Part shown: piece by piece, positions 25,840-35,108 of the stretch
Numbering within the stretch: position 1 is the stretch's first letter
How the letters are laid out: each line of letters begins with the position of its first letter
Source of the DNA: Planktotalea arctica
GTDB taxonomy: Bacteria; Pseudomonadota; Alphaproteobacteria; Rhodobacterales; Rhodobacteraceae
Assembly: GCF_002105285.1 (NCBI RefSeq)
Contig: NZ_MUHR01000012.1
Location: 1-64,000 of the forward strand
Direction of reading: 5' to 3'
Length of the DNA stretch: 64,000 nt
The notes under the pieces: generated by a model
Seen by the model: the letters and a program-made list of their open reading frames with translations, nothing else
Told to the model about the DNA's origin: nothing
Databases searched by the model: none
Made by a program: the position numbers and the translations under genes

Positions 25840-27348
25840 GATTTTGAACTTCGCCCTGATCCGGGCGTCCTGATCTGCGCTCAGATAATCGGGGTGATGC
25901 GTTTCGAGCACTTCGCGTGCACGCGTTTTCGCGCGCGCCCAAGCATCCTTGGCACCGTCCTCTTCCCAGGTCCGTGGCTGTTCGCGATCCGCCATCTTCG
26001 GGTAGTGATGATCCCGCTCCATCGCCGCGTGCGTTTGGGGCGATCCAAGGAAATGCCCGTCCCCCAACACAGACGCGCAGATCGCCTCAAAGCCGAGGTT
26101 CTCTTCGCTCACCTCGATCCCGCGTAGCGTGCGGTAGGTCATCGCGTGCATGTCTTCGTCCAGAATAAACGCCTCGAAACTCACCCCCAGAAGCGCGGCA
26201 GTCATTCCTGAACTCTCGTAAATCAAATTGCCCCCCGCCAAAGCCGCAGCGAGCGATGTCATCCCCTTTTCAACGCCATATTGCGCGTCAATCGCCTTGG
26301 CGTCGGTCATGGAGCAGGCCACGCCAGAGGGTAGGCCGAGCCAGTTTGACAGCTGCGCCGAGGCTGCATTGAGCAATACTGTCTCCCCGCCGCCCCCCGC
26401 AAACGCGCCGCTGCGTAGATCGATCACCAAAGGCCAGTTGGAAAATACCATCGGAAATCCGGGCGAGATGACGTTGACCATCACAAGGCTCGCCAGCGTT
26501 TCCGCGAGCGATTGTGCGAGGAACCCCGCCATCGTCGCAGGGGCCGTCGCCCCCGCTTGCGCGGCGGTGATGCAGGACATGGGGATGTTATGCTCGATGC
26601 ACTTATAGACCACATCGACCGCATCCTCGCCAAAGCGCATGGGTGAAATTACAGGGCTTATGTGGGTCTTGAGGAAGGGTTGCCGCGCGAATTTACCAGC
26701 GCCGCCCGCAACGATGTCAAACATTTCCACAATTGGGTCAACGTGTTCTGCGAACGTGAACGCCGTTGCAACAGGCTTGCTGGTGTTCTTCATCAGCGCA
26801 TAGGCGGTGTTCACATCAAGGTCATATGGATCGGGCACGTCAGTCGCGATGCAGCAGCGGGTGAACCACGCCACGTTATCAAGCGTGTCCTGAAGTCGCG
26901 TAAAATCATGCAGGTCTTTCAAGGTGGAAGGGCGATAGCGCTCTGTTTCCAGATCAAGCGTGTTCACCGCCGCGCCGCCGGTGCCGAAGTAGACTTTGTC
27001 GCCGCCCACCTCGATAGATCGATCAGGGTCGCGCCCATGCAAGGTAAACACCTTCGCTGCGCGTGCAATTACATCCTCGACCAGTGCATTTGGCAGACCA
27101 ATGCGCCCACTCCCCAGATCAACCGCACCAGCCGCGATCAGATCATCCCAAAGCCGCTTTGGCACTTCGCCCATCCCAAGCTCTGCCAGCAATCGCAGCG
27201 CGGTGGCATAGATGCTTTGCAAATCCGCCTCGCTCAAAGGGCGATACAGACCCCCGATCTGACCGGGCGGGGCAGGATTGACGGCAGGGGGAGCCGCGCG
27301 CTGCACAAGGCGGGCCTTTCGGCCAGATCGTTTGGGGGCGTCACTCAT
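25831..27348 (-). CDS. Trimethylamine methyltransferase (MttB) family protein
   Basis: Protein of 505 aa in the MttB superfamily, which moves a methyl group from a quaternary or tertiary amine to a corrinoid protein. There is no in-frame amber codon, so it is of the non-pyrrolysine type, like the glycine betaine methyltransferase MtgB. Family-like segments include VYFGTGGAAVN, SPMRFGEDAVDV and the late DHHYPKMADREQPRTWEEDG. It is divergent from a LysR gene. No corrinoid protein gene is visible in the window, so the methyl acceptor is unclear. Together with the flavoprotein at 28464 it suggests breakdown of an N-methylated osmolyte. Confidence 0.8.
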   Translation of the reverse strand: MSDAPKRSGRKARLVQRAAPPAVNPAPPGQIGGLYRPLSEADLQSIYATALRLLAELGMGEVPKRLWDDLIAAGAVDLGSGRIGLPNALVEDVIARAAKVFTLHGRDPDRSIEVGGDKVYFGTGGAAVNTLDLETERYRPSTLKDLHDFTRLQDTLDNVAWFTRCCIATDVPDPYDLDVNTAYALMKNTSKPVATAFTFAEHVDPIVEMFDIVAGGAGKFARQPFLKTHISPVISPMRFGEDAVDVVYKCIEHNIPMSCITAAQAGATAPATMAGFLAQSLAETLASLVMVNVISPGFPMVFSNWPLVIDLRSGAFAGGGGETVLLNAASAQLSNWLGLPSGVACSMTDAKAIDAQYGVEKGMTSLAAALAGGNLIYESSGMTAALLGVSFEAFILDEDMHAMTYRTLRGIEVSEENLGFEAICASVLGDGHFLGSPQTHAAMERDHHYPKMADREQPRTWEEDGAKDAWARAKTRAREVLETHHPDYLSADQDARIRAKFKILS

Positions 27349-27411
27349 GGGCTACCGTCCCTTGCATGCGCGTCTGTGGCAAGGAAATCTGATGACTTGC
27401 AGAATAACTTA

Positions 27412-28380
27412 ATGATAGATTTCGATATGCAGCAAAATGATCCCCCCTTTACCTTTCGCGCCCTGCAAAACTTTGTGGCAGCGGTAGAGGCGCAATCGGT
27501 GACCCGCGCCGCCCATATGCTGGGCACCAGCCCGTCTTCCGTGTCGCAACAACTCGCATCTCTCGAAGCGGCCTTGGGCGCAAAGCTGATCGAGCGCTCT
27601 GCGCGCCAGTTTCGCCTGACCCGTGCTGGCCGATTGTTCCTTGATCCGGCCAAAGCAATTCTGGACGATGTGGGCGCGGCAAAGGTGCACTTGGCGCTCG
27701 CCGATCAGGCACCGCCGCTTGCCCTGCGTATCGCCTCTATCGAGGAGTTGGACGCGACGGTGACTGCGCCTTGGCTGCTCAAATTGAATACGCGCTTCCC
27801 CAACGCTGCGCTCTCGCTCACTACGGGGGCGAGCCACGAAAACCACGATGCGCTTAACTCGCGCGCGGTGGATATGACGCTTTCGGTTGATACCGTTGCC
27901 AAGGTGGATTGGGTCGAACGTCACCCGATCTTGCATGATCCCTTCATTCTGGTGACTGCGAAAGACGCGTTGCCCGATCTGCAAACAGCGCCCATGGTCC
28001 GGTATGAACAAACTTTACCCATTGGCCGCCAGATCGAAGCGCATTTGCGCCGTGCGGGGCCTGTGCCTGCGCGCGGTTTCGCGTTTTCGACCAATCAGGC
28101 GCTCTTTGCTATGACGGCGGAACTGGGTGGCTGGGCGATCACCACCGCGCTCGCCTATCTCGGCACACCTCTCGCCCGTGATCTGGTGACAGCGCGCCCG
28201 CTGCACACGCCGCGCTTTTCGCGCCAGTTGGATCTTCACGCGAGGGCAGGGGCGCTCGGCGAGTTGCCGGCGATCATAGCTAGCGATCTGCGCACCTGCC
28301 TCGCGGAGCGTGTGCTGCCTGAGGCAAGCGAACGGTTTGGCTTCCTTGGGGATCAGTTACACGTCATTCAGAAAAGCTAA
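27412..28380 (+). CDS. LysR-family transcriptional regulator
   Basis: Regulator of 322 aa. The N-terminal winged helix reads FRALQNFVAAVEAQSVTRAA followed by LGTSPSSVSQQLASLE, the usual LysR pattern, and a substrate-binding domain follows. The open frame continues far upstream (to 26662) only because the antisense strand of the MttB gene is open; the ATG at 27412 or at 27427 starts just before the helix-turn-helix. It sits between the divergent MttB gene and the flavoprotein gene, and so probably controls both. Confidence 0.88.
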   Translation: MIDFDMQQNDPPFTFRALQNFVAAVEAQSVTRAAHMLGTSPSSVSQQLASLEAALGAKLIERSARQFRLTRAGRLFLDPAKAILDDVGAAKVHLALADQAPPLALRIASIEELDATVTAPWLLKLNTRFPNAALSLTTGASHENHDALNSRAVDMTLSVDTVAKVDWVERHPILHDPFILVTAKDALPDLQTAPMVRYEQTLPIGRQIEAHLRRAGPVPARGFAFSTNQALFAMTAELGGWAITTALAYLGTPLARDLVTARPLHTPRFSRQLDLHARAGALGELPAIIASDLRTCLAERVLPEASERFGFLGDQLHVIQKS

Positions 28381-28463
28381 ATCTATGATTTCTTGATGCT
28401 TGAGCCGATTGCCTAAGCGCGATTGTTCTGCTGGAGTGCAGCTATAGGTCTGGAGGACATACT

Positions 28464-30899
28464 ATGAAATCCCAAACGCGCGTTGTTGTCATTGGTGGCG
28501 GCATTGCCGGCTGCTCAACTCTGTATCACCTGACCCAAGAGGGGTGGAGCGATGTGGTTCTGGTAGAGAGGGGCGAGTTGACCTCCGGCACCACTTGGCA
28601 CTCTGCCGCGCAGGTGACGAACTTCGGGATGAACCAGACGATGGTGGGCCTCAAGACCCATTCCATCAACCTTTATAAAGAATTGCGTGACGATCCGGAA
28701 TATCCCGTTGGTTACAACCATGGCGACGGCGGCATCCGCCTTGCCAACACAGAGGCGCAAATGGACGGCTATCGTCACTTCACGTCCATGGCGCGGGGAA
28801 TGGGCGTTGAGTACGAAGTGCTCGATGCTGCCGAGTGCGCGCGCCGCCATCCGCTCATTTCGACCGACAATCTTTTGGGTGGTCTTTGGGACGCTGAGGA
28901 CGGTCACATCGACCCTGCGCAGCTCTGCGGCGCACTGTCGTATCGCGCACGCAAGGCAGGTGCGGAGGTGTATCGCAACACGGCTGTTACTTCGCTGACG
29001 CAGCATAAGGATGATAGCTGGACAGTCCACACGGATAAGGGTGACATCGCTTGCGATATCGTGGTGAACGCTGGCGGATACCGCGTAAACGAGGTTGGCG
29101 CGATGATGGGCGTGCATCACCCCGTCATGTCGATGGAGCATCAGTATTTCATCACCGAGGACATCCCCGCGATTGCAGAGGCAGGTCACCGCATTCCGCT
29201 GCTGCGCTGCCCGATTTCCGATTACTATTCGCGTCAGGAAAAGGGTGGTTTGCTCGTCGGTTTCTACGAGCAGGATTGCAAAACTTGGGGCATGGACGGG
29301 GTCGATCCCAACTTCGTCAACGCGCTTTGTCCTGATGATCTGGACCGCGTTATGGATGTGCTGGAGGGCGCCTTTGCCCGTATGCCCGCACTGACAGAGG
29401 TGGGCATCAAAACTATCGTGAATGGCCCGATCACCTACACAATCGACGGCGCACCCTTGGTTGGCCCGATCCCGAACAAGCGCAATGCGTTTTGCATCAT
29501 TGGCCTGCGCGCGGGGCTGGGCGAGGGCGGCGGGCATGGTTGGCTGCTTGCGCAGCAGATCGTGCACGGCGAGGCATGCTATGACACTTGGTGCATCGAT
29601 CCGCGCCGTTTTGCAGGACATACGAATGTGGAATTGACCGCGCTGAAAGCGATCGAGGATTACCAGAACGAATTCCGCTTCCATTTCCCGAACGAGCATC
29701 GCCCGGCAGGCCGCATGGCCAAAACCACGCCTTTGACCCCTGTTCTGGCGGCTGAAAATGCAGAGTTTACAGTGGTGAACGGATGGGAGCGTGCTGAGTT
29801 TTTCAAGCCAAACGCTGATTTCCACGTCACCCATGGGTTCGGATTTGATGAGAGTTTTGACATTGTTGGCGCCGAAGTCGCCGCCGTGCAAAACGCGGTT
29901 GGCCTGACCGAAGTGAACGGTTTCAACCGCTTCGAAATCACGGGTAGCGATGCGCAGGATTTCCTCGATCGTATGATCTGTGGACGCCTGCCGCGCAAAG
30001 ACGGGCGCGTCGGCCTTGCTTATCTGCTCAATGAGCACGGCATGCTGAAAAGCGAAGCGACGATTGCCAATATCCCAGCCTCGGATCGCGGCCCTGCGCG
30101 CATCTGGTATGGCTCTGCGGCGGCGTCCGAATTGCATGATATGGACTGGCTACAAACGCATCTGCGGAGCGATGAAGACGTGCACATCCGTTCGCTCACC
30201 AATGATCAAACGATTTTAGTGATTGCCGGACCAAAAGCGCGTGAGGTGCTGCAAGCGGTCTCGCGCGCGGATTGGTCCAAGGCGGCATTCCCATGGTTGT
30301 CTGTACGTGAATGTTTCATTGGCATCGCACCTGCGACGGTTATGGCTGTCAGTTTTTCGGGGGAATTGGCCTATGAAATTCACGTGCCGAATGCTTCGCT
30401 CTATTCCGCCTACCTCGCGCTGCGCCAGGCGGGGGGCGTGCATGGCATGAAGCTCTTTGGGGCTTTGGCCGTCGAATCGATGCGACTTGAAAAAGGCTAC
30501 CTGCATTGGAAGGCCGATATCCTGACAGAGTTTGATCCATTCGAGACAGGTTTGGATCGTTTCGTTAACCTCGACAAGCCTGACTTCATCGGCAAAGCGG
30601 CCCTTGAGAAGCGCCGCGCCGCAGGGCTGCAAAAGCGCCTTGTGACGTTGAGTGTGGACAGCACATCCGCACCAACATACGGCGGCGCATCGCTGATGGA
30701 CGGCGAGCGCGTTGTCGGCACTGTTTGCTCTGGCGGATGGGGCTATCGCACGGGGCTGAACCTTGCCTATGCTTTCGTTGATCCCGCCTATGCACCGATT
30801 GGGACGCGCGTTCTGATCGACGCCTTGGGGCAAATGGTTCATGCCGAAGTCATTGATGCCAACCTCTATGATCCGCAATACCGCCGCGTAAAGGGGTAG
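28464..30899 (+). CDS. Dimethylglycine/sarcosine dehydrogenase-like flavoprotein with GcvT domain
   Basis: Protein of 811 aa with an N-terminal FAD oxidoreductase domain (VVVIGGGIAGCSTLYHL) and C-terminal aminomethyltransferase (GcvT) domains from about residue 430. His46 in the SGTTWHSAAQ motif matches the covalent flavin attachment site of dimethylglycine dehydrogenase. Such enzymes oxidise N-methyl groups and pass the formaldehyde unit to tetrahydrofolate. The start has GGAGG at 28452-28456. It is followed by a TRAP transporter on the same strand and preceded by the LysR gene. The exact N-methyl substrate is unknown. Confidence 0.87.
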   Translation: MKSQTRVVVIGGGIAGCSTLYHLTQEGWSDVVLVERGELTSGTTWHSAAQVTNFGMNQTMVGLKTHSINLYKELRDDPEYPVGYNHGDGGIRLANTEAQMDGYRHFTSMARGMGVEYEVLDAAECARRHPLISTDNLLGGLWDAEDGHIDPAQLCGALSYRARKAGAEVYRNTAVTSLTQHKDDSWTVHTDKGDIACDIVVNAGGYRVNEVGAMMGVHHPVMSMEHQYFITEDIPAIAEAGHRIPLLRCPISDYYSRQEKGGLLVGFYEQDCKTWGMDGVDPNFVNALCPDDLDRVMDVLEGAFARMPALTEVGIKTIVNGPITYTIDGAPLVGPIPNKRNAFCIIGLRAGLGEGGGHGWLLAQQIVHGEACYDTWCIDPRRFAGHTNVELTALKAIEDYQNEFRFHFPNEHRPAGRMAKTTPLTPVLAAENAEFTVVNGWERAEFFKPNADFHVTHGFGFDESFDIVGAEVAAVQNAVGLTEVNGFNRFEITGSDAQDFLDRMICGRLPRKDGRVGLAYLLNEHGMLKSEATIANIPASDRGPARIWYGSAAASELHDMDWLQTHLRSDEDVHIRSLTNDQTILVIAGPKAREVLQAVSRADWSKAAFPWLSVRECFIGIAPATVMAVSFSGELAYEIHVPNASLYSAYLALRQAGGVHGMKLFGALAVESMRLEKGYLHWKADILTEFDPFETGLDRFVNLDKPDFIGKAALEKRRAAGLQKRLVTLSVDSTSAPTYGGASLMDGERVVGTVCSGGWGYRTGLNLAYAFVDPAYAPIGTRVLIDALGQMVHAEVIDANLYDPQYRRVKG

Positions 30900-30992
30900 T
30901 TTTGGCGATTTTCGCTGTAATTATGTCTGATTTGCGCTTGCTGCGGCGCGGCGGTTGGGTTTTTGTCTGCAAGCGACTTAGGGGAGTCTGAC

Positions 30993-32012
30993 ATGAACCG
31001 TTTTTTCAATTCAACACTTGGCGCATTGATGCTTTTGGGCGTGGGCGCTGGGGCGCATGCGCAGGACGTCACCATTCGCGTGCATCATTTCATGTCGCAA
31101 AAAGCGACGTTGCATGCTCAGGTTCTGATACCCTTCGCCGAGCGCGTTGGAGCCGCAAGCGATGGACGCATCAAGATCGAACTCTACGACAGCATGTCGC
31201 TTGGCGGGCGCCCCGGTGATTTGTATGACCAAGCCGTTGACGGAGCCGTCGAGGCGGTATTGACGCTTCCCGGTTACACATCCGGTCGCTTCAACCGTGC
31301 GGAAGTGTTTGAATTGCCATTCATGATGGAAGATTCTGTCGCAACCTCCAAAGCATTCTATGATCTGGTGACGAGCGAGCTTCAGGACGGCGAATTCGAA
31401 GAAACAAAAATACTGGCAGCCTGGGTACACGGCCCGGGTGTTATCCACTCCAAAGAGCCGATTGCCACACTCGAGGATCTTGCGGGAAAGGAAATGCGCG
31501 GTCCAACACGCCTGGTAACTGATCTGTTGGGCGAACTGGGCGCGACCCCTGTGGGCATGCCTTTGCCAAAAATTCCCGAAAACATCTCCAAAGGGGTGAT
31601 CAGCGGCGCTGTTGTTCCTTGGGAAGTCACGCCGTCGATCCGCCTGTCCGAACTGGTAGGACATCACACCGAAATTGGCGGCACGCGCGCGCTTTATACA
31701 GCGATGTTCGTACTGGCTATGAACTGGGATGCCTATGAAGATATGCCCGATGATTTGCGCGCCATCCTTGACGCTGAAACCGGCAAGGCTTTCTCTGGTG
31801 AGACCGCCAGAATTCAAGCGCAAGGGGATGCAGTCGGGCGTAGCCTTGCCGCTTCGAATGAGATCATCACGCTGGATCAAAGCGAGGTAGAGCGCTGGGT
31901 TGAAGCGGCGCAGCCGGTCTATGATCGCTGGATCGCGCGAGCGAGCGACGAAGGGTTCGATGGCGCTGCCGCGATTGCTAAGGCCAAAGCGTTGATCGAC
32001 GCGAACAAGTAG
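30993..32012 (+). CDS. TRAP transporter substrate-binding protein (DctP), N-methyl compound cluster
   Basis: Periplasmic binding protein of 339 aa. A Sec signal peptide covers residues 1-23 (ending GAHAQD). The DctP core is clear, with the carboxylate-binding Arg in GKEMRGPTRLVTD. The start at 30993 has GGGGAG at 30981-30986. It is 93 bases after the flavoprotein gene on the same strand, which suggests a common operon and import of its substrate or a precursor. Confidence 0.88.
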   Translation: MNRFFNSTLGALMLLGVGAGAHAQDVTIRVHHFMSQKATLHAQVLIPFAERVGAASDGRIKIELYDSMSLGGRPGDLYDQAVDGAVEAVLTLPGYTSGRFNRAEVFELPFMMEDSVATSKAFYDLVTSELQDGEFEETKILAAWVHGPGVIHSKEPIATLEDLAGKEMRGPTRLVTDLLGELGATPVGMPLPKIPENISKGVISGAVVPWEVTPSIRLSELVGHHTEIGGTRALYTAMFVLAMNWDAYEDMPDDLRAILDAETGKAFSGETARIQAQGDAVGRSLAASNEIITLDQSEVERWVEAAQPVYDRWIARASDEGFDGAAAIAKAKALIDANK

Positions 32013-32061
32013 CACAAATTTCCTGCCCGCAGCGTGTATCGCGCGCATCAAGCCAAGGCTG

Positions 32062-32084
32062 GGCAGGCTAGGGCGAGGCCTGCC
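32062..32084 (+). promoter_or_regulatory. Hairpin at the DctP-DctQ junction
   Basis: A perfect 7-bp stem, GGCAGGC (32062-32068) with GCCTGCC (32078-32084), ends three bases before the proposed dctQ start and holds the G-rich stretch GGGCGAG in its loop. It could limit dctQ translation and protect the binding-protein message. Confidence 0.5.
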
Positions 32085-32087
32085 TCC

Positions 32088-32726
32088 ATGACGCTTTTTA
32101 TGCGCTTTGAACGCGCGATGATACGTTTTTCAGCAGGGCTTGCTCTGCTTGGTGGGGCTGGTTTGATCTTCGCCGTTTTGCTCACCTGCGTGAGCATTCT
32201 TTTCAAGCTCGCCGGTCGCCTGTTTGAGGCACTGTTTGGGGCGCAGTGGGTCGTGGAGACGCTGCCATGGTTGCGCGCTATTCTGGGCGAAGAAGAGTTG
32301 GTTTCTCTCGGCGTCGCCTTCGCGCTTTTTGCGGCGCTGCCTTGGGTGATGATCCAGCGTGGCCATATCAAGGTTAACCTGTTCGAACCTGTGTTCACTG
32401 CGCGTTTTAACAAGTTGCTCGATCTGCTGGGCGATCTGACGCTTGCGATCCTTGCCTATTTGATCATGACGCGGCAGTGGTTTTTGATCTTCAAAAAGGC
32501 ACGCGGCTCGAACGAACCTTTCGTGGATATCTTGCTGCAAGGCGATCTGGAGCAGATCGCGTCGCGGCTGCGAGATGCGCAGGAATCTCAAATCCTCGGA
32601 TTGCCGCTCTGGCCAACCTATATCATCGCCGAGCTTTGCGTTATCGCTTTCTTTGCTGTCGCCTGTTTTTGCGTTTTGCGCAGTGCGCGCGCCCTTGCTG
32701 CGCCCACCTCGGCAAGGGCGCAGTGA
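32088..32726 (+). CDS. TRAP transporter small permease (DctQ), N-methyl compound cluster
   Basis: Membrane protein of about 212 aa with four predicted helices and a long loop after the second, a DctQ variant with a larger periplasmic part. The motif LGVAFALFAALPWVMIQRGHIKVNLF matches the DctQ core in split form (GHIKVNLF). The ATG at 32088 (MTLFMRF) is preferred over one at 32034, because the latter would place the intergenic hairpin inside the gene. Its stop overlaps dctM by one base (TGATG). Confidence 0.82.
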   Translation: MTLFMRFERAMIRFSAGLALLGGAGLIFAVLLTCVSILFKLAGRLFEALFGAQWVVETLPWLRAILGEEELVSLGVAFALFAALPWVMIQRGHIKVNLFEPVFTARFNKLLDLLGDLTLAILAYLIMTRQWFLIFKKARGSNEPFVDILLQGDLEQIASRLRDAQESQILGLPLWPTYIIAELCVIAFFAVACFCVLRSARALAAPTSARAQ

Positions 32727-34072
32727 TGCAGGAATTGCTTTCTCAATTGCTTACGCCTTTTCAAATCGGCATGCTCGGATTTCCTCTGGTGCTGCTTCTG
32801 ATCGGACTTCGCATTCCGCTGGGGGCCGCGATGTTCGGGGTTGGTTTGCTTGGTACTTACCTGCTATCGGGCAATATGCGGATGATGGACAGCCAGTTGA
32901 AAACATTCGCGTATGGCACGTTCAGCAACTATTCTCTTTCGATCATTCCGCTCTTCCTGCTGATGAGCGAATTTGCGGCACGCGGGGGCATGTCTGCGGC
33001 GCTCTTCAAAGCTGCACAGGCCTGGCTGGGGCATCGGCGCGGCGGTTTGGCGCTGGCAGCGATCGGTGCTTCTGCGGGATTTGGAGCTGTCTGCGGCTCG
33101 TCGCTTGCAACGGCGTCCTCGATGGGGCGTGTGGCCCTGCCAGAGTTGGAGCGCGCAGGCTACAGCGGCGCGCTTGCGACGGGGGCCTTGGCTGCTGGCG
33201 GCACGCTTGGCATCTTGATACCGCCCTCCGTGGTGTTGGTCGTTTATGCGATCCTTGCCGAGGAAAATATCGAAAAGCTGTTCACCGCAGCCTTCATTCC
33301 CGGGTTATTGGCGATGCTGGGCTATATGATCACCATCTCGATTTATGCACGCATCGCGCCGCAGAGCGCGGGCATGGGCGTGCGCCTTGGCTATCGTGAA
33401 CGCCTGCGCAGTTTAAAGGCCGTCTGGCCTGTGGTGCTGATCTTTGCCTTGGTGATCGGCGGCATTTATACAGGAGCGTTTTCGCCAACAGCTGCCGCTG
33501 CGGTGGGTGTGGCGGGCACGGCGATTGTGGCGCTTTGCAATCGTGCGCTGGGCCTTGCAGCTTTGCGCGATTCGCTACTCGGGACGGCGAAGACCTCGGG
33601 GATGATCTTTTTCATTATCCTCGCAGCAGGCGTGTTCAATTCGTTTCTTTCGTCAGCGCAAGTCCCGCAAACCCTCGCGGCCTATTTCCTAGAGGCACAG
33701 GTTAGCCCCTGGAGCATCCTGATCGGGATGCTGCTGCTTTATCTGGTTCTGGGCACCGTCATGGACTCGCTTGCAATGATTTTTCTTACTGTGCCAATTT
33801 TCGTGCCGATCGTCACCCAGCTTGATTTCGGCATTCCACCTGCAGAAGTCGGTATCTGGTTCGGGATACTGGTGCTGATGGCTGCGGAAATAGGTCTGAT
33901 CACACCGCCCGTCGGGCTAAACCTTTTCGTCATCAATGCACTGTCTAAAAAAGTATCCATCGCCGAAACCTACAAGGGGGCGCTGCCTTTCGTGCTCTCG
34001 GATATCATTCGCATCACGCTTTTGGTGGCGTTCCCGTCGATCACTCTTGGCCTTGTGCGGATGTTCTATTGA
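32726..34072 (+). CDS. TRAP transporter large permease (DctM), N-methyl compound cluster
   Basis: Membrane protein of 448 aa with about 12 helices. Family segments are GFGAVCGSSLATASSMGRVA near residue 120, GILIPPSVVLVVYAIL near 165 and GLITPPVGLNLFVINAL near 395. The start at 32726 overlaps the dctQ stop. It converges on the kinase gene, with only four bases between the two ends. Confidence 0.9.
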   Translation: MQELLSQLLTPFQIGMLGFPLVLLLIGLRIPLGAAMFGVGLLGTYLLSGNMRMMDSQLKTFAYGTFSNYSLSIIPLFLLMSEFAARGGMSAALFKAAQAWLGHRRGGLALAAIGASAGFGAVCGSSLATASSMGRVALPELERAGYSGALATGALAAGGTLGILIPPSVVLVVYAILAEENIEKLFTAAFIPGLLAMLGYMITISIYARIAPQSAGMGVRLGYRERLRSLKAVWPVVLIFALVIGGIYTGAFSPTAAAAVGVAGTAIVALCNRALGLAALRDSLLGTAKTSGMIFFIILAAGVFNSFLSSAQVPQTLAAYFLEAQVSPWSILIGMLLLYLVLGTVMDSLAMIFLTVPIFVPIVTQLDFGIPPAEVGIWFGILVLMAAEIGLITPPVGLNLFVINALSKKVSIAETYKGALPFVLSDIIRITLLVAFPSITLGLVRMFY

Positions 34073-34076
34073 AGCG

Positions 34077-35006
34077 TTAATCGAGTTCGTGCGCCCAAGG
34101 TGGATTTGCGCCCTTGCGCGCCACAGTGATGCGCGCGGTTTGCATGCCGAAGGCTAACGCGGTTTCACCTGCGTCCCGCGCCAGTGCTGTCAGCGCTGAC
34201 TTGGTCAGCAATCGGGCACCATGAAGTGAGGCCAGTACCCCCGCGTTAAAGGTATCGCCCGCTCCGATCGTGTCGGAATTACTGAGATCGACGGGAACAG
34301 TCGGCACATGGACTGAAAAATTCGCGTGATATCCTGTCGCGCCTTTGCTGCCTTGGGTGATCAACACAAGGCTTGGACCTTTGGCCAAGAGCCCCTGCGC
34401 CAGCTCGGCAATGTCGCCCTCGCCCTCGAGCCACTCCAAATCTTCATCGCTGAGTTTCAGAATATCCGTCTGCGCGATCATGCGCGCCATGCGTGCGCGA
34501 AATGCAGCTTCGTCGCGAATGAAACCGGGCCGTATATTGGGATCGAGCATCGTCACATGAGATTGCGCTGCGGCCTGCATCATCTGCTCGTAGGTGTCTG
34601 CGCAAGGGCCATAGGCCAAGGAGATGCCACCGAAGAACAATGCGTCGATGTTTGTTGGGAGCGCTGGAATATCGCTTGGCCGAAGGCTGCGCAGCGCAGT
34701 GTTTTCATCAAAAAACGCATATTTTGCCTGACCGTTCTCAAGCTGTACGAAGGCAAGTGTCGTCGGCGCGTCGCTGAACGGGCAGAGGGTGTGGCTGACG
34801 TGGCTTGCGTCCAGATGCGCTCTCAATTGTGCGCCGAAAAGATCGCGTGACAGGCCTGCGAAGAAACCTGTGGGTACTCCGAGCCGGCCCAAAGCAACAG
34901 CCGTATTCATCACGGCGCCGCCACAGTGGGGCACGAAAGCGGGCGCCCCGGAGTGCGTTTCATCAGCGACCATATCGATCAAGGCTTCACCACAGGTCAA
35001 AATCAT
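34077..35006 (-). CDS. PfkB-family sugar kinase, fructokinase-like
   Basis: Kinase of 309 aa. The N-terminal sugar-binding part has CGEALIDMV and HCGGAVMNTAVALGRLG, and the ATP site carries the PfkB signature DTIGAGDTFNAGVLASLHG, where the Asp of GAGD is the catalytic base. It phosphorylates a hexose, most likely fructose, in the cytoplasm. It lies 102 bases after the ABC transporter operon on the same strand and is probably its last gene. Confidence 0.85.
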   Translation of the reverse strand: MILTCGEALIDMVADETHSGAPAFVPHCGGAVMNTAVALGRLGVPTGFFAGLSRDLFGAQLRAHLDASHVSHTLCPFSDAPTTLAFVQLENGQAKYAFFDENTALRSLRPSDIPALPTNIDALFFGGISLAYGPCADTYEQMMQAAAQSHVTMLDPNIRPGFIRDEAAFRARMARMIAQTDILKLSDEDLEWLEGEGDIAELAQGLLAKGPSLVLITQGSKGATGYHANFSVHVPTVPVDLSNSDTIGAGDTFNAGVLASLHGARLLTKSALTALARDAGETALAFGMQTARITVARKGANPPWAHELD

Positions 35007-35108
35007 GGCGCGAAAGTCCTTTTGCTAGGAGTAAAGCGCCACGAAATGTTAGCGCTCGCATAGCGGGCTAGCACCATTTCCAGCAAAATCAAAGAGAGGT
35101 CTTACCCC

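Noticed and set aside
25831-27348. Pyrrolysine (amber) codon in the MttB-family gene
   Set aside because: The frame is open through its whole length with no internal TAG, so it is a non-pyrrolysine member.
26662-27411. N-terminal extension of the LysR regulator
   Set aside because: The 250 extra residues lie antisense to the MttB gene; the helix-turn-helix of LysR proteins is at the very N-terminus, which fits a start at 27412 or 27427.
28515-30137. 540-aa open frame on the strand opposite the dimethylglycine-dehydrogenase-like gene
   Set aside because: It is the antisense of a clear flavoprotein gene; its sequence is low in motifs and rich in Arg, His and Cys as expected for a shadow frame.
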